A stretch of DNA of 64,000 nucleotides from an uncultured Paracoccaceae bacterium (GCA_947493335.1 CANLQO010000001.1:1178001-1242000); one strand, 5' to 3'. Shown: positions 6,972 through 18,277, counted from the stretch's first letter. Notes: generated by a model not told the origin, from the letters alone. A program made the numbers and translations.

Positions 6972-8528
6972 ATGTCCACGGATTTTGATCTGTTTGTGAT
7001 TGGCGGCGGCATCAACGGTGTTGGGGTCGCACGCGATGCGCAAGGGCGGGGCCTGCGGGTGGGCCTGGCTGAGATGAATGATCTGGCTTCGGCCACGTCT
7101 TCGGCCTCCACCAAGCTATTTCATGGCGGCCTGCGCTATCTTGAGTTTTTTGAGTTCGGGCTGGTCCGCAAGGCGCTGATCGAACGCGAGGTGTTGCTGT
7201 CGGCGATGCCACACATTTCTTGGCCGATGCGCTTTGTGCTGCCTTACCACAAGGACATGCGGTTCGAGAATGAAACGCCGACATCCAAGCTTTTGTTGCT
7301 GGTGATGCCCTGGATGAAGGGGCGCAGGCCCGCCTGGCTGATCCGTCTGGGGCTGTTCATGTATGACAATCTGGGTGGTCGAAAAATCCTGCCCGGCACG
7401 CGCACGGTCAACTTGACCAAGGACCCGCTGGGCAAACCGCTGAAAGAAAAGTTCGCGCAGGCCTATGAATACTCCGATTGCTGGATCGAGGATTCGCGGC
7501 TGGTCGTCCTGAACGCGCGGGACGCGGAACAGCGTGGTGCCAAAATCATGGTGCGCACCAAGGTGACAGAGGCGCGGCGCGCAGATGGACACTGGGTGAT
7601 CACGGTGGACGGGCCGGAAGGTGTGCAGACTTTTACCGCGCGGGCGTTGGTCAATGCCGGTGGTCCATGGGTCGAAAACATCGTGCGCAACACCGTGCGG
7701 ATGAACACATCCGAAGGGATCCGTCTGGTGCGCGGCAGCCATATCGTCACCAAAAAGCTTTACGATCATGACAAGTGTTATTTCTTTCAGGGCGAGGATG
7801 GGCGGATCATCTTTGCCATTCCCTATGAGACGGATTTCACGCTGATCGGGACCACGGACGCAGAGCATGACGATCTGCACCGCACCCCAATCGCGACGGA
7901 GGCAGAGCAGGACTATCTGTGCAGATTTGCATCGCAATATTTTGAAAAACCGGTGACCCGCGACGATGTGGTCTGGACCTATTCCGGCGTTCGTCCGCTT
8001 TATGATGACGGTGCAAAGTCGGCAACAGCGGCCACACGCGACTATGTCCTGTCGCTTGATCAAAACGGCGCGCCACTTCTGAGCATTTTTGGCGGCAAGA
8101 TCACCACCTATCGCAAGCTGGCCGAGAATGTGATGGCGAAACTGACGCCATTGGTTGGCGGCAGTGGGCCGTGGACCGCAGGCGTTGCCTTGCCCGGCGG
8201 GGATTTCCCGGTTGGTGATGTGGAAAAGCTGATTGATGGTCTGAAGGTCGATTATCCGTTCCTGAATGATCGCTGGGCGCGGCGAATGGTGCGCGCCTAC
8301 GGCACAGAGGCGCGCGACATTCTGGGCGGCGCGTCATCCGCAGATGACTTGGGACAGGATTTTGGGGCCAATTTGACAGCGGCCGAGGTGCGCTGGCTGA
8401 TGACGCGCGAATATGCCGTGTCGGCGGCGGATGTTGTGTGGCGACGCAGCAAACTGGGCTTGCGGCTGACCAAAGCGCAGATCGCCGCGCTTGACCATTT
8501 CATGACCCACGACGATGCGCGGGCGTAA
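6972..8528 (+). CDS. glpD: Aerobic glycerol-3-phosphate dehydrogenase
   Basis: I chose the ATG at 6972 (MSTDFDLFVIGGGING), with an AGAGGA site just upstream. Extensions further upstream would cross the operator region and enter glpR. Residues 11-18 form the FAD-binding GGGINGVG loop. Other GlpD strings are LASATSSASTKLFHGGLRYLE, RGSHIV, LIGTTDAEHDD and IFGGKITTYRKLAE. The 518-residue membrane-associated flavoenzyme oxidises glycerol 3-phosphate to dihydroxyacetone phosphate and passes electrons to quinone. It is the first gene of a glpD-DUF805-glpK string divergent from glpR. Confidence 0.95.
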   Translation: MSTDFDLFVIGGGINGVGVARDAQGRGLRVGLAEMNDLASATSSASTKLFHGGLRYLEFFEFGLVRKALIEREVLLSAMPHISWPMRFVLPYHKDMRFENETPTSKLLLLVMPWMKGRRPAWLIRLGLFMYDNLGGRKILPGTRTVNLTKDPLGKPLKEKFAQAYEYSDCWIEDSRLVVLNARDAEQRGAKIMVRTKVTEARRADGHWVITVDGPEGVQTFTARALVNAGGPWVENIVRNTVRMNTSEGIRLVRGSHIVTKKLYDHDKCYFFQGEDGRIIFAIPYETDFTLIGTTDAEHDDLHRTPIATEAEQDYLCRFASQYFEKPVTRDDVVWTYSGVRPLYDDGAKSATAATRDYVLSLDQNGAPLLSIFGGKITTYRKLAENVMAKLTPLVGGSGPWTAGVALPGGDFPVGDVEKLIDGLKVDYPFLNDRWARRMVRAYGTEARDILGGASSADDLGQDFGANLTAAEVRWLMTREYAVSAADVVWRRSKLGLRLTKAQIAALDHFMTHDDARA

Positions 8529-8573
8529 CACTTTGTGTCTGAGGTCCGCTTTGCGGTTGCCGCGCCCGATGCG

Positions 8574-8595
8574 CTTTGACAGCATCATGTCAAAG
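8574..8595. promoter_or_regulatory. Perfect hairpin between glpD and the next gene
   Basis: CTTTGAC at 8574-8580 pairs with GTCAAAG at 8589-8595 across an 8-nt loop. No U-tract follows, so it could be an operator, an mRNA-stabilising hairpin or a processing site, not a strong terminator. Confidence 0.4.
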
Positions 8596-8615
8596 ACACA
8601 GCAGGACATAACGGC

Positions 8616-9341
8616 ATGAACGCAGACAATTGGCATTACGTGCAGGGCGGATCAAGCCTGGGGCCCTTTACGACGCTTGAGATGGAGGGCCTGATCAGCC
8701 GCGGTGAGATCGGTGCCCAGACACTCGTTTGGAATGAGACGTTGCCGGTCTGGGAACCTGCGGCACGTCATTTTGAGATGGCCGATTTCAGCATGCCCAA
8801 TGTGCCCGGCGGCGGCAGTGGCGGCAGTGGCGGCGGTGGTGGGCAACTGGGGCACGACGGGCTTTACGTTGGTGCACCGTCCCGCGGCTTTCTCGAAGCG
8901 CTGCAGGTGTGTTTCAGAAAATATGTCACCTTTTCAGGTCGGGCGAGCCGGTCAGAATACTGGTTCTTTGTTCTGTGGCAGATCCTGATTGGATTTGTGA
9001 CCGGCTTTATCGACGGCTTTGTCGTTGGTGCGACCGGCGGGTTCTCTCCGCTCAACAGCATTGCGTCGCTCGTGCTGCTTTTGCCAACCCTCGCCGTATC
9101 TTGGCGGCGGCTGCATGATATCGACCGGTCGGGCTGGTGGATTGGCGGGTTCTACCTCGCGATGATTGTGTTGGTTGGCGTGGCGTCATTTGCCTTTGCA
9201 GGCCTCGACATCGACACCATGGCGGATGGTTCGGGCGTGCTCATCTTCGGGATATTTGGTTTGGGATTCATCATCTATTCCATTGTCATGCTTGTGTTTT
9301 TCTGCACGCGCGGCACGCCTGGACCCAATCGTTACGGTTAA
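8616..9341 (+). CDS. GYF-domain plus DUF805 membrane protein
   Basis: The 241-residue protein opens with a GYF_2-type domain (residues about 5-55, [19 protein letters not shown] and [13 protein letters not shown]). A Gly/Ser-rich linker (residues about 66-77) follows, then a DUF805 membrane domain with the hallmark [17 protein letters not shown], about four transmembrane segments and [16 protein letters not shown] lies 9 bases before the ATG. Its function is unknown. It sits between glpD and glpK with short gaps, which is an unusual place for this family. GYF-like domains often bind proline-rich or protein partners, so it may anchor something at the membrane. Confidence 0.88.
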   Translation: MNADNWHYVQGGSSLGPFTTLEMEGLISRGEIGAQTLVWNETLPVWEPAARHFEMADFSMPNVPGGGSGGSGGGGGQLGHDGLYVGAPSRGFLEALQVCFRKYVTFSGRASRSEYWFFVLWQILIGFVTGFIDGFVVGATGGFSPLNSIASLVLLLPTLAVSWRRLHDIDRSGWWIGGFYLAMIVLVGVASFAFAGLDIDTMADGSGVLIFGIFGLGFIIYSIVMLVFFCTRGTPGPNRYG

Positions 9342-9355
9342 AAGGAACGACTGCA

Positions 9356-10846
9356 ATGACCCATATTCTTGCCATTGATCAAGGCACCACATCCAGCCGG
9401 GGCATCATCTTTGATCCCGAAATGAAGATTGTGGCGACGGCGCAGGAAGAGTTCGATCAACATTTTCCACGATCCGGGTGGGTGGAACATGTGGTCGAGG
9501 ATTTGTGGCGGACCACCGTGGCAACCTCGCGCGGGGCAATCGACAAGGCCGGACTGAAGGCGACGGATATCAGTGCCATCGGGATCACCAATCAACGCGA
9601 AACCACCGTGGTCTGGGACAGGCACACCGGCAAAGCTGTGCACAACGCCATCGTCTGGCAAGATCGGCGCACGGCGGACATGTGCGAGGCGTTGAAGGCG
9701 GATGGGTTCGAGGCGACAATCACGCATAAGACCGGGCTGCTTCTTGATCCCTATTTTTCCGGCACAAAGCTGAAATGGCTGCTTGAAAATGTGGAGGGCG
9801 TGAAAGAGGGCGCAGAAGCGGGCGATCTGCTGTTCGGAACCGTTGACAGCTATCTGATCTGGAAGCTGACAAATGGTGCGCGTCATGTGACAGATGCCAC
9901 CAATGCGGCGCGCACCATGCTTTACAATATCCGTGAAGGTGCCTGGGATGCCGAGATCTGCGCCAAGTACGGCATTCCGATGAAGATGTTGCCGGAAGTT
10001 CTTGATTGCGCTGCAGATTTTGGCGTGACGGCGAAAGAGCATTTTGGTGCCGAACTGCCCATTCTGGGTGTCGCGGGTGACCAGCAGGCCGCGACGCTGG
10101 GTCAGGCCTGCTTTGAACCGGGTATGTTGAAATCAACCTATGGGACAGGCTGTTTTGCCTTGTTGAACACGGGCGACACGCTGGTTGAAAGCCAGAATCG
10201 CCTGTTGGGCACGATTGCCTATCAGTTTGATGGCAAACCCACTTACGCGCTGGAAGGGTCAATCTTTATTGCGGGCGCCGTGGTGCAATGGCTGCGCGAT
10301 GGCCTTGGGATCATTGCAAAGGCGGCGGATACACATCCTCTGGCGGAAAAGGCCGATCCAGAGCAGGAATTATACCTTGTTCCTGCATTCACCGGTCTGG
10401 GCGCGCCTTATTGGGACGCGAATGCGCGTGGCGCGATTTATGGTTTGACGAGAGGCTCGGGGCCTGCCGAGTTTGCGCGTGCGGCCCTCGAAAGCGTGGG
10501 GTTCCAGACCCGCGACCTGCTTGAAGCGATGAAGAGTGACTGGCAAGGCGCTGATAATGCACCGGTTTTGCGCGTTGATGGCGGGATGAGCGCCAGCGAT
10601 TGGGCGATGCAATTTCTGTCGGACATCCTTGGCGCGCCGGTGGACAGACCGACCGTGCTTGAGACGACCGCGCTTGGTGTGGCCTGGCTTGCAGGAATGC
10701 GTGTGGGGATTTACCCCGATCAGGCAGGATTTGCGACCGAGTGGGTCTTGGACCAACGCTTTACCGCCAAAATGGATGAGACGACGCGCGCGCGGCGCTA
10801 TGATGGTTGGAAAGATGCAATCGGGCGGACGCTGTCGCAGTCTTAA
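9356..10846 (+). CDS. glpK: Glycerol kinase
   Basis: The ATG at 9356 ([20 protein letters not shown]) follows AAGGA by about 9 bases. The 496-residue FGGY-family protein shows the phosphate loop [62 protein letters not shown] and the C-terminal [17 protein letters not shown]. It phosphorylates glycerol to glycerol 3-phosphate, the GlpD substrate. It is the third gene of the glp string. Its stop overlaps the convergent sulfotransferase-like gene by 4 bp. No glycerol facilitator or ABC glycerol transporter is adjacent. Confidence 0.96.
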   Translation: MTHILAIDQGTTSSRGIIFDPEMKIVATAQEEFDQHFPRSGWVEHVVEDLWRTTVATSRGAIDKAGLKATDISAIGITNQRETTVVWDRHTGKAVHNAIVWQDRRTADMCEALKADGFEATITHKTGLLLDPYFSGTKLKWLLENVEGVKEGAEAGDLLFGTVDSYLIWKLTNGARHVTDATNAARTMLYNIREGAWDAEICAKYGIPMKMLPEVLDCAADFGVTAKEHFGAELPILGVAGDQQAATLGQACFEPGMLKSTYGTGCFALLNTGDTLVESQNRLLGTIAYQFDGKPTYALEGSIFIAGAVVQWLRDGLGIIAKAADTHPLAEKADPEQELYLVPAFTGLGAPYWDANARGAIYGLTRGSGPAEFARAALESVGFQTRDLLEAMKSDWQGADNAPVLRVDGGMSASDWAMQFLSDILGAPVDRPTVLETTALGVAWLAGMRVGIYPDQAGFATEWVLDQRFTAKMDETTRARRYDGWKDAIGRTLSQS

Positions 10847-11439
10847 TCGGTTGCACTATGCCAGGCATCGAATTCCGATTTCCGAATTTCCTTCAACTTA
10901 TCAAGGACGTCCGGGGAGATGTTTGTCTTGAATGTTGGTGAAATGTTCAACCGTTTTGGCTCTGGGTAAGTGCCAAAGCGGTCCTGCAGGAATTCCGTGA
11001 TCGTCTCTTGCGCCTCGTATCGAAACAGACGGTTCGCAGCCATTTTGCCGTCAATGTCCAGCAATAGCCCGGCCTGCGAACCTACATCCGCAAAGGGTGC
11101 AGGCTTGGGCTTGCAATATTCCAACACAAATTCATCAAAGCTGACTTCGCGGGTAGAGTTGGGATGCCCAATCAGCTTGTCACGGCAGCGATACCGGAAC
11201 CAAGAGCTGAGCCAATCCACCGGATGGCGCACAACGGCCATAACATCCATGGCCTCAAGTTCTGTCGCGTCCATGAAGGGCAGGATGAACCGCTGGAATC
11301 GCCGGTAGGACGTATGTTTCAAAACCGCCGGCTCACGGATCACGATGGAGGCCCGCGGCGCCAATGCGCCTTCCAGTGCCGTCGTCCCGGTCTTTGGGAT
11401 CGCCAGAAACACCAGTTTTTCTTTCCGGAAAACAAGCAC
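10843..11439 (-). CDS. Sulfotransferase-like protein
   Basis: I place the start at a GTG (11439) with AGGA 8 bases upstream. No suitable in-frame ATG lies nearby. The 198-residue protein has the 5'-phosphosulfate binding loop [14 protein letters not shown] near residue 13. It also has a 3'-phosphate loop [16 protein letters not shown] near residue 69, both typical of PAPS-dependent sulfotransferases. The acceptor is unknown; cell-surface glycans are common acceptors for this group. It is shorter than most family members and stands alone between convergent glpK and divergent recA. Confidence 0.8.
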   Translation of the reverse strand: MLVFRKEKLVFLAIPKTGTTALEGALAPRASIVIREPAVLKHTSYRRFQRFILPFMDATELEAMDVMAVVRHPVDWLSSWFRYRCRDKLIGHPNSTREVSFDEFVLEYCKPKPAPFADVGSQAGLLLDIDGKMAANRLFRYEAQETITEFLQDRFGTYPEPKRLNISPTFKTNISPDVLDKLKEIRKSEFDAWHSATD

Positions 11440-11540
11440 TTCGCTGGTCCTGTGTCATTAAGCCTCGGCGCACCCTAAGCCATCAATCCTTTTTTAACCA
11501 TCTTCTCTCTAGGCTCAACCCTGTCGATTTTAGTTGAAAT

Positions 11541-11584
11541 GTTCTTCTTTTGGTCTCATAGAGAAATGAGAACACAAGAAGAAC
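11541..11584. promoter_or_regulatory. SOS (LexA) boxes upstream of recA
   Basis: On the minus strand, 11570-11584 reads GTTCTTCTTGTGTTC, a perfect GTTC-N7-GTTC alphaproteobacterial SOS box. On the plus strand, 11541-11555 reads GTTCTTCTTTTGGTC, a one-mismatch copy. The extended 17-bp arms (11541-11557 and 11568-11584) are inverted repeats matching at 15 of 17 positions. The pair lies 53-96 bp upstream of the recA start, so LexA control is very likely. Confidence 0.85.
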
Positions 11585-11636
11585 ATCGAGCATCATTGCC
11601 GCCCTGACAGGGGCGTGACATAAGGACAGGACCAGA

Positions 11637-12722
11637 ATGGCAACGGCAGAACTCCTCAAAATGACTGACAAGAAAACCGCTGATAAGCAAAAGGCGCTGG
11701 ATTCAGCGCTGCAGCAGATCGAACGGCAGTTCGGCAAGGGGTCGATCATGACCCTGGGCGGCGAAAACAAGATGCCTGATATCGAGGCGACAAGCACCGG
11801 CTCACTGGGTTTGGACATTGCCTTGGGAATCGGCGGCCTGCCAAAGGGCCGGATTATTGAGATTTACGGCCCGGAATCGTCGGGCAAAACCACGCTGACC
11901 CTGCATGCGATTGCAGAAGAACAGAAGAAAGGCGGCGTTTGCGCCTTTGTGGATGCCGAACACGCGCTCGACCCGACCTACGCCAAAAAGCTGGGTGTCA
12001 ATCTGGACGAGTTGCTGATTTCACAACCTGACACCGGCGAACAGGCACTTGAGATTGTCGATACGCTGGTGCGGTCGGGCGCGGTCAGCATGGTCATCGT
12101 CGATTCGGTGGCCGCCCTGACGCCGAGGTCCGAACTGGAAGGCGACATGGGTGACAGCAGCGTCGGCGTCCACGCACGTTTGATGAGCCAGGCCATGCGT
12201 AAGCTGACCGGCTCAATCAATCGATCCGGTTGTATGGTGATTTTCATCAACCAGATCAGGATGAAGATCGGCGTGATGTTCGGGTCGCCTGAGACAACGA
12301 CAGGTGGCAATGCGCTGAAGTTCTATGCGTCCGTCCGTCTTGATATTCGCCGCATTGGTGCGATCAAGGACCGTGATGAGGTCGTTGGCAACGCAACCCG
12401 TGTGAAGGTGGTCAAGAACAAGGTCGCGCCGCCCTTCAAGCAGGTCGAATTCGACATCATGTATGGCGAAGGGATTTCCAAGAACGGCGAGTTGCTTGAT
12501 CTTGGTGTAAAGGCCGGCGTTGTTGAAAAGTCGGGCGCCTGGTTCAGCTATGGTGATGAGCGGATCGGTCAGGGGCGCGAAAATTCCAAGCTTTTCCTAC
12601 GGGAAAATCCCAGTGTCGCGCTGGAAATTGAAGACAAGATCCGGGCCGCGCACGGGCTTGATTTTGATCTGCTGGACGATGATGGACCCGGCGACATGGA
12701 TGACGATCTGGTCGAAAGCTAA
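11637..12722 (+). CDS. recA: Recombinase RecA
   Basis: The 361-residue protein has the Walker A motif GPESSGKT at residues 78-85. It also has the RecA signature [14 protein letters not shown], an L2-type loop ([13 protein letters not shown]) and an acidic C-terminal tail ([15 protein letters not shown]). RecA coats single-stranded DNA, drives strand exchange and triggers LexA self-cleavage. The length and start ([13 protein letters not shown]) are typical of Rhodobacterales. SOS boxes lie upstream and a rho-independent terminator lies downstream, so the gene is monocistronic. Confidence 0.98.
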   Translation: MATAELLKMTDKKTADKQKALDSALQQIERQFGKGSIMTLGGENKMPDIEATSTGSLGLDIALGIGGLPKGRIIEIYGPESSGKTTLTLHAIAEEQKKGGVCAFVDAEHALDPTYAKKLGVNLDELLISQPDTGEQALEIVDTLVRSGAVSMVIVDSVAALTPRSELEGDMGDSSVGVHARLMSQAMRKLTGSINRSGCMVIFINQIRMKIGVMFGSPETTTGGNALKFYASVRLDIRRIGAIKDRDEVVGNATRVKVVKNKVAPPFKQVEFDIMYGEGISKNGELLDLGVKAGVVEKSGAWFSYGDERIGQGRENSKLFLRENPSVALEIEDKIRAAHGLDFDLLDDDGPGDMDDDLVES

Positions 12723-12792
12723 TCGGATGGTGCGGGGCGACACCTCAAACGCCTCTCCTGTGCCGAACGCGTAGGAACAAGACTAGGAAAAA

Positions 12793-12820
12793 GGGTGCGG
12801 CAAAGTCCGCGCCCTTTTTT
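12793..12820 (+). terminator. Rho-independent terminator of recA
   Basis: GGGTGCGG at 12793-12800 pairs with CCGCGCCC at 12807-12814 (one G-U pair) across a 6-nt loop, followed by six T at 12815-12820. It lies 71 bp after the recA stop. Confidence 0.9.
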
Positions 12821-12893
12821 CGTGGTGCTGTGGACAGCGTGAAGACAGGGGGCTATCTGGAACGGACCGCTTTTCTTTTGTTCTGGACCCCCG

Positions 12894-15557
12894 ATGACAA
12901 GCCTTGCTGATATCCGCGCGACCTTTCTGGATTACTTCAAACGTCAGGGGCACGAGGTTGTCGCCTCCAGTCCGCTCGTACCGCGCAATGACCCGACATT
13001 GATGTTCACCAACTCCGGTATGGTCCAGTTCAAGAACCGGTTCACCGGCGTTGAGCAGGGCACATACGACCGCGCGACATCTTCGCAAAAATGCGTGCGC
13101 GCCGGTGGCAAGCACAACGATCTTGACAACGTCGGCTATACCGCGCGGCACCACACATTCTTTGAGATGCTGGGCAACTTTTCCTTCGGCGATTATTTCA
13201 AGGAAGAGGCGATCCCTTTTGCTTGGGAACTGGTCACCAAGGAACTTGGCGTTGACGCCTCGCGCCTGTTGACGACCGTCTATCACACGGATGATGAGGC
13301 GTTTGAGATTTGGAAGAAGATGGGTGTGCCCGAGGATCGGATCATCCGCATCGCCACATCGGACAACTTCTGGCAGATGGGGCCGACGGGGCCGTGCGGC
13401 CCCTGCACCGAGATTTTCTATGACCACGGCGATCACATTTGGGGCGGGCCTCCGGGCAGCCCGGAAGAAGATGGCGACCGGTTCATCGAAATCTGGAACG
13501 TCGTCTTCATGCAGAATGAGCAGTTCGAAGACGGCTCGATGAAGGCGCTGGACATGCAGTCCATCGACACCGGCATGGGGCTTGAGCGGATCGCGGCCCT
13601 GTTGCAGGGCAGCCATGACAATTACGACACTGATCTGTTCAAGGCGCTGATAGAGGCCTCGGGCCATGCGACCAACACCGATCCATTTGGCGATCAGAAT
13701 GTGCACCACCGTGTGATCTCTGATCATCTGCGCTCAACCTCGTTCTTGATTGCGGAAGGCGTGCTGCCATCCAACGAGGGGCGTGGTTATGTGTTGCGCC
13801 GGATCATGCGCCGCGCCATGCGGCACGCGCATTTGCTGGGGGCCAAGGACCCGGTGATGCACAAGCTGGTACCGGCGCTGGTCCAGCAGATGGGTGCGGC
13901 ATATCCGGAACTGGGGCAGGGCCAGCGCCTGATCGAAGAGACGTTGCTGAACGAAGAGGTCCGGTTCAAGCAGACGCTGGATCGGGGTCTGAAGCTTTTG
14001 GACGACGCGCTGACCGATGTGCCGGAAGGCGCCGATTTGCCCGGTCAGACGGCGTTCAAGCTTTACGACACTTATGGTTTTCCGCTTGACCTGACGCAGG
14101 ATGCGCTGCGCGAAAAGGGGCGAGGTGTGGACACAGCCGGCTTTGACGCCGCGATGGAAGAACAGAAGGCCAAGGCGCGCGCGGCATGGTCCGGCGCAGG
14201 CGGTGAGGCGGATGCCGCCGTTTGGTTTGAAGTGGCCGACAGCAAGGGTCTGACCGATTTTCTGGGCTATGAAACGACGTCTGCCGAAGGGCAGATCACA
14301 GCGCTGTTGGTGGATGGCGCCTTGGCCGACGTTGCAACGGCAGAGGTGCAGATCGCGCTAAACCAGTCGCCATTTTATGCCGAAAGCGGCGGTCAGGTGG
14401 GTGACGCAGGCGAGATCGTGACAGAAACCGGCCGTGCCACCGTGACGGAGACACGCAAGGTGGCCGGGGTCTTTGTCCATATTGGCAACGTCACTGAGGG
14501 CGAAATCAGGCAGGGGCAGGGTGCCGAGTTGCGCGTTGACGTCACCCGGCGCGGGCATATTCAAGCAAACCACTCTGCCACGCATTTGTTGAACGAAGCG
14601 CTACGCGGCACGTTGGGCGATCACGTCGTGCAGCGCGGCTCGCTGAATGCACCGGATCGGCTACGGTTTGATTTCAGTCACCAGAAAGCCCTGAGTGCTG
14701 CTGAGCTGGATCAGGTCGAGCGTGAAGTGAACGCGTTGATCCGGCAGAACGGCCCGGTTGAGACGCGGATCATGGCACCCGACGATGCGCGCGCGCTGGG
14801 AGCGCAAGCGCTGTTTGGTGAGAAATACGGCGATGAAGTGCGCGTGGTTTCGATGGGCGTTGCCGAAGGATCGGGCAAGGGCACCGATGGGCAAACCTAT
14901 TCGGTGGAACTTTGCGGCGGCACACATGTGAAACGTCTTGGTGAAATCGGTGCCTTTGTGGCATTGAGCGATGGTGCGTCCAGCGCCGGTGTGCGCCGGG
15001 TTGAAGCGCTGACCGGGCAGGCGGCATTGGATTATCTGCGCGGTCAGGACCAGCGGTTGTCTGATGCGGCGGCAGCCCTCAAGGCCCCGGCATCGGAAGT
15101 TGCCGACAGGGTCAAGGCGCTGATGGACGAACGCAAAGCATTGTCCAATGAGGTGGCGCAGCTGCGCAGACAGGTTGCGATGGGCGGTGGCACTGATGCT
15201 GCACCGGATACCGAAGAGGTGGCCGGGATGACATTTCAGGCCCGCAAACTTCAGGGCGTTTCGGGCAAAGAACTGCCGCCGATTGTCGATGATATGCGCG
15301 CCGATGGATGGTCAGGCGTTGTGGTACTTGCCTCGGAAAATGATGGCAAGGTTGGTGTGGTTGCCGGTGTATCTGATGACGTTGCAAAAGAAATCAGCGC
15401 CGTGGACCTTTTGAAGGCCGTGGTCGCAGCCCTTGGCGGCAAAGGGGGTGGTGGACGACCAACACTTGCCCAAGGCGGCGCGCCAAGCCTTGAAAACTGG
15501 GAAGGCGCCGTTGAAGCGGCCAAATCTTTCATCCAGACAAAAGTGGGGAGTGCGTAA
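12894..15557 (+). CDS. alaS: Alanyl-tRNA synthetase
   Basis: The 887-residue, full-length enzyme begins with the class II core ([45 protein letters not shown]). It continues through the tRNA-recognition region. The editing domain shows zinc ligands HSATH at about residues 560-564 and CGGTH at about 674-678. The C-terminal C-Ala domain ends with the Gly-rich [15 protein letters not shown]. It charges tRNA-Ala and clears mischarged Ser and Gly. It follows recA, as in many alphaproteobacteria. The stop overlaps the next ATG (TAATG). Confidence 0.98.
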   Translation: MTSLADIRATFLDYFKRQGHEVVASSPLVPRNDPTLMFTNSGMVQFKNRFTGVEQGTYDRATSSQKCVRAGGKHNDLDNVGYTARHHTFFEMLGNFSFGDYFKEEAIPFAWELVTKELGVDASRLLTTVYHTDDEAFEIWKKMGVPEDRIIRIATSDNFWQMGPTGPCGPCTEIFYDHGDHIWGGPPGSPEEDGDRFIEIWNVVFMQNEQFEDGSMKALDMQSIDTGMGLERIAALLQGSHDNYDTDLFKALIEASGHATNTDPFGDQNVHHRVISDHLRSTSFLIAEGVLPSNEGRGYVLRRIMRRAMRHAHLLGAKDPVMHKLVPALVQQMGAAYPELGQGQRLIEETLLNEEVRFKQTLDRGLKLLDDALTDVPEGADLPGQTAFKLYDTYGFPLDLTQDALREKGRGVDTAGFDAAMEEQKAKARAAWSGAGGEADAAVWFEVADSKGLTDFLGYETTSAEGQITALLVDGALADVATAEVQIALNQSPFYAESGGQVGDAGEIVTETGRATVTETRKVAGVFVHIGNVTEGEIRQGQGAELRVDVTRRGHIQANHSATHLLNEALRGTLGDHVVQRGSLNAPDRLRFDFSHQKALSAAELDQVEREVNALIRQNGPVETRIMAPDDARALGAQALFGEKYGDEVRVVSMGVAEGSGKGTDGQTYSVELCGGTHVKRLGEIGAFVALSDGASSAGVRRVEALTGQAALDYLRGQDQRLSDAAAALKAPASEVADRVKALMDERKALSNEVAQLRRQVAMGGGTDAAPDTEEVAGMTFQARKLQGVSGKELPPIVDDMRADGWSGVVVLASENDGKVGVVAGVSDDVAKEISAVDLLKAVVAALGGKGGGGRPTLAQGGAPSLENWEGAVEAAKSFIQTKVGSA

Positions 15558-15847
15558 TGCCAACAGCCTTGTGGATTGCACATGTAAAGGTCACGGACGC
15601 AGAGGCCTATGGCCGCTACGCTGCGCTGGCGACGGTGGCCATCGGCGCGCACGGCGGCGTGTTCTTGGCGCGTGGCGGACCGTATGAGCAGCTGGAGGGG
15701 CCGGATCGGCCCCGTAACGTCGTGGCCCGTTTCCCGTCTTTGCAGGCTGCGCATGATTGCTACTACTCTGAGGCCTATCAAGAAGCGCTGACCCACGCGA
15801 AAGGCGCGGCAGAGCGCGAGTTGAGCATCGTCGAAGAGGCGGAGTGA
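15557..15847 (+). CDS. DUF1330 family protein
   Basis: This 96-residue protein matches the DUF1330 dimeric alpha-beta barrel type: ALWIAHVKVTDAEAYGRYAALA at the start, GGVFLARGGPYEQLEG in the middle and a CYYSEAYQEAL helix. The biochemical role of the family is unknown. The ATG overlaps the alaS stop (TAATG), indicating translational coupling. The downstream MOSC gene starts inside its last codons (GTGA), so it is the middle gene of an alaS operon. Confidence 0.9.
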   Translation: MPTALWIAHVKVTDAEAYGRYAALATVAIGAHGGVFLARGGPYEQLEGPDRPRNVVARFPSLQAAHDCYYSEAYQEALTHAKGAAERELSIVEEAE

Positions 15848-16320
15848 AGGGTCAACTTGGCGACATGATGGCCCGGCACGCCCATCCCGGGCGGGTCGTC
15901 TGGATCGGCCTGCGGCCTGCGCGGCGGGCACCGTATTTGACGTGTGACACGGCGTTTCTCGATCTGGATGGATTGGCGGGCGATCATGCGCGAGCCGGCA
16001 AACGCGCAGTGACCTTGATACAGGCCGAGCACCTCCCGGTGATGACGGCGCTTGCCGGGTCTGAAGTCACAGCCGATATGTTACGCCGGAACATCGGGGT
16101 GGCCGGGATCAATCTGGCGGGCCTGCGCAAGGACGTTGTGCGCATTGGCGATGCGATTGTGCAGATCGAGGGACCTTGCCCGCCATGCAGCCGGATGGAA
16201 GAGATCATCGGGCCGGGCGGCTACAATGCGGTGCGCGGACATGGAGGATGGTACGCCAGCGTGGTGAAGCCTGGCGATGTGCGCTTACAAGACCCGGTTA
16301 CGCGCGCGGAGCCGGAGTAG
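15844..16320 (+). CDS. MOSC-domain protein
   Basis: The GTG at 15844 overlaps the upstream stop (GTGA), giving 158 residues. The protein resembles MOSC domains: LDLDGLAGDHARAGKRAVTLIQAEHL, then DMLRRNIGVAGINLAGLRKDVVRIGDA, and the conserved cysteine region GPCPPCSRMEEIIGPG. MOSC proteins bind molybdenum cofactor or carry sulfur for metal clusters. The cysteine in the CPPC string is the likely sulfur or cofactor ligand. No molybdoenzyme gene is adjacent, so the partner is unknown. Confidence 0.88.
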   Translation: MKGQLGDMMARHAHPGRVVWIGLRPARRAPYLTCDTAFLDLDGLAGDHARAGKRAVTLIQAEHLPVMTALAGSEVTADMLRRNIGVAGINLAGLRKDVVRIGDAIVQIEGPCPPCSRMEEIIGPGGYNAVRGHGGWYASVVKPGDVRLQDPVTRAEPE

Positions 16321-16386
16321 GGGGCTGTCTGCCCCCATCGCCCCTGACGGGGCGATTCCCCCGAAAGTATTTCTGACCAGAAGAAG
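16320..16386. terminator. Bidirectional terminator region between MOSC gene and typA
   Basis: Two GC-rich hairpins are visible: GGGGGC at 16320-16325 with GCCCCC at 16331-16336, and ATCGCCCC at 16337-16344 with GGGGCGAT at 16349-16356 (4-nt loop). The string AAGTATTTCTGACCAGAAGAAG at 16364-16386 resembles the intergenic element near 5320. Neither hairpin has a clean U-tract. The position between two converging genes supports a termination role. Confidence 0.6.
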
Positions 16387-18207
16387 TTAGCTTGCGGCGC
16401 GGGCCTGGCGCTTGCGCTCATGCGGGTCCAAGTACCGCTTGCGCAGACGAATGGCGTTTGGTGTCACCTCTACCAATTCATCGTCGTCGATATAGGCGAT
16501 GGCTTGTTCCAGCGACATGATTGTCGGCGGCGTCAGGCGCACGGCCTCATCCGTGCCAGAGGCGCGGACGTTGGTCAGCTTTTTGCCCTTGAGCGGGTTC
16601 ACCTCAAGGTCGTTGTCCCGGCTGTGTTCACCGATGATCATGCCGGTATAGACCGCCTCTTGCGCGCCAATGAACATGCGCCCACGATCTTCGAGGTTCC
16701 ACAGGGCAAAGGCGACCGAGGTGCCATTTTCCATCGAGATCAGCACACCCTGGCGTCGGCCCTGAATGCTGCCCTTGTAAGGCGTCCAGCCGTGGAAGAT
16801 GCGGTTCAACACGCCTGATCCGCGCGTGTCGGTCAGAAATTCGCCGTGGTAACCGATCAGGCCCCGCGACGGCACATGCGCGATGATGCGGGTCTTGCCA
16901 GCGCCTGCGGGCTTCATTTCCGTCAGCTCACCTTTGCGAGGTCCGGTGAGCTTTTCGACGACGGTGCCAGTGTATTCGTCATCAACGTCAATCGTGACTT
17001 CTTCCACCGGTTCCATGCGCTGGCCGTTCTCTTCGCGAAAGATCACCTGTGGGCGAGAGATTGACAGCTCGAACCCTTCGCGGCGCATGTTTTCGATCAG
17101 AACGCCCATCTGGAGTTCGCCACGGCCCGACACCTCAAACGCGTCGCCGCCCGGTGTGTCGGCGATCTTGATGGCGACGTTGACCTCTGCCTCTTTCATC
17201 AGACGGTCACGGATCACCCGGGACTGGACCTTTTTGCCGTCCTTGCCTGCGAGCGGGCTGTCGTTGATGCCAAAGGTCACGGTGATGGTCGGCGGATCAA
17301 TCGGCTGCGCCGGGATCGGGATGTCGATGGCCGGATCGCAAAGCGTATCGGCCACGGTGGCCTTGGTCATGCCAGCGACGGTCACGATGTCGCCTGCTTC
17401 GGCCAGATCAATCGGCTGCTGACCCAGCCCGCGGAAGGCGAGGATCTTGGAGACGCGGAATTGTTCGATCTTGTCGCCGGTGCGGCTGAGTGCCTTGACC
17501 GTGTCACCGGCTTTCAATGTGCCGGATTCGACCCGACCCGTCAGGATGCGGCCAATGAAGGGGTCGGCTGACAGGGTGGTGGCAAGCATCTGGAACGGCT
17601 CGCCCTTGCGGTCGATCTGCTTGGGCGTGGGCACGTGATCGACGATCAGGTCAAAGAGCGCATCAAGGTTTTCGCGCGGGCCATCAAGTTCGGCATCACA
17701 CCAACCCGCACGGCCAGAGGCATACATGACCGGGAAATCGAGCTGCTCATCGTCCGCTTCGAGCGCTGCAAAGAGGTCAAAGACATTGTCGACGGCCTGA
17801 TCGGGTTCGCCGTCAGGCTTGTCGACCTTGTTGACCACCACGATGGGGCGCAGGCCCAGTGCAAGCGCCTTGGACGTCACGAATTTGGTCTGGGGCATCG
17901 GGCCCTCAGCGGCGTCCACCAGCAGGACCACACCGTCAACCATCGACAGGATACGCTCAACCTCACCGCCGAAGTCGGCGTGGCCGGGGGTGTCCACGAT
18001 GTTGATCCGTGTGCCCTTCCATTCGACGCTTGTACATTTGGCAAGGATGGTGATCCCGCGCTCGCGTTCGATGTCATTGCTGTCCATTGCGCGTTCGGTG
18101 ATGGCTTCGTTCTCGCGGTAGACGCCCGATTGCTTGAGCAGTTCGTCCACTAGCGTGGTCTTGCCGTGGTCAACGTGTGCGATGATCGCGATATTGCGAA
18201 TATCCAT
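16387..18207 (-). CDS. typA: Translational GTPase TypA/BipA
   Basis: The ATG at 18207 ([20 protein letters not shown]) follows AGGA by about 8 bases, giving the typical 606 residues. G motifs are AHVDHGKT (residues about 9-16), [20 protein letters not shown] and [12 protein letters not shown]-like domains III and V and the BipA C-terminal domain follow, ending [16 protein letters not shown] and a basic tail. BipA binds the ribosome and supports 50S assembly, mainly under stress or in the cold. An SMR transporter gene lies upstream on the same strand, 70 bp away. Confidence 0.97.
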   Translation of the reverse strand: MDIRNIAIIAHVDHGKTTLVDELLKQSGVYRENEAITERAMDSNDIERERGITILAKCTSVEWKGTRINIVDTPGHADFGGEVERILSMVDGVVLLVDAAEGPMPQTKFVTSKALALGLRPIVVVNKVDKPDGEPDQAVDNVFDLFAALEADDEQLDFPVMYASGRAGWCDAELDGPRENLDALFDLIVDHVPTPKQIDRKGEPFQMLATTLSADPFIGRILTGRVESGTLKAGDTVKALSRTGDKIEQFRVSKILAFRGLGQQPIDLAEAGDIVTVAGMTKATVADTLCDPAIDIPIPAQPIDPPTITVTFGINDSPLAGKDGKKVQSRVIRDRLMKEAEVNVAIKIADTPGGDAFEVSGRGELQMGVLIENMRREGFELSISRPQVIFREENGQRMEPVEEVTIDVDDEYTGTVVEKLTGPRKGELTEMKPAGAGKTRIIAHVPSRGLIGYHGEFLTDTRGSGVLNRIFHGWTPYKGSIQGRRQGVLISMENGTSVAFALWNLEDRGRMFIGAQEAVYTGMIIGEHSRDNDLEVNPLKGKKLTNVRASGTDEAVRLTPPTIMSLEQAIAYIDDDELVEVTPNAIRLRKRYLDPHERKRQARAAS

Positions 18208-18277
18208 GTGATCTGTCCTTGTACGGAGTTGCCGCGCGGATAACGCGCGCGCCGCCCAAAGGCCAGCCCTGTTTTGC

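Noticed and set aside
7116-8063. 315-codon minus-strand frame inside glpD
   Set aside because: glpD is unambiguous, and the antisense frame has a His/Arg-rich composition typical of shadow frames.
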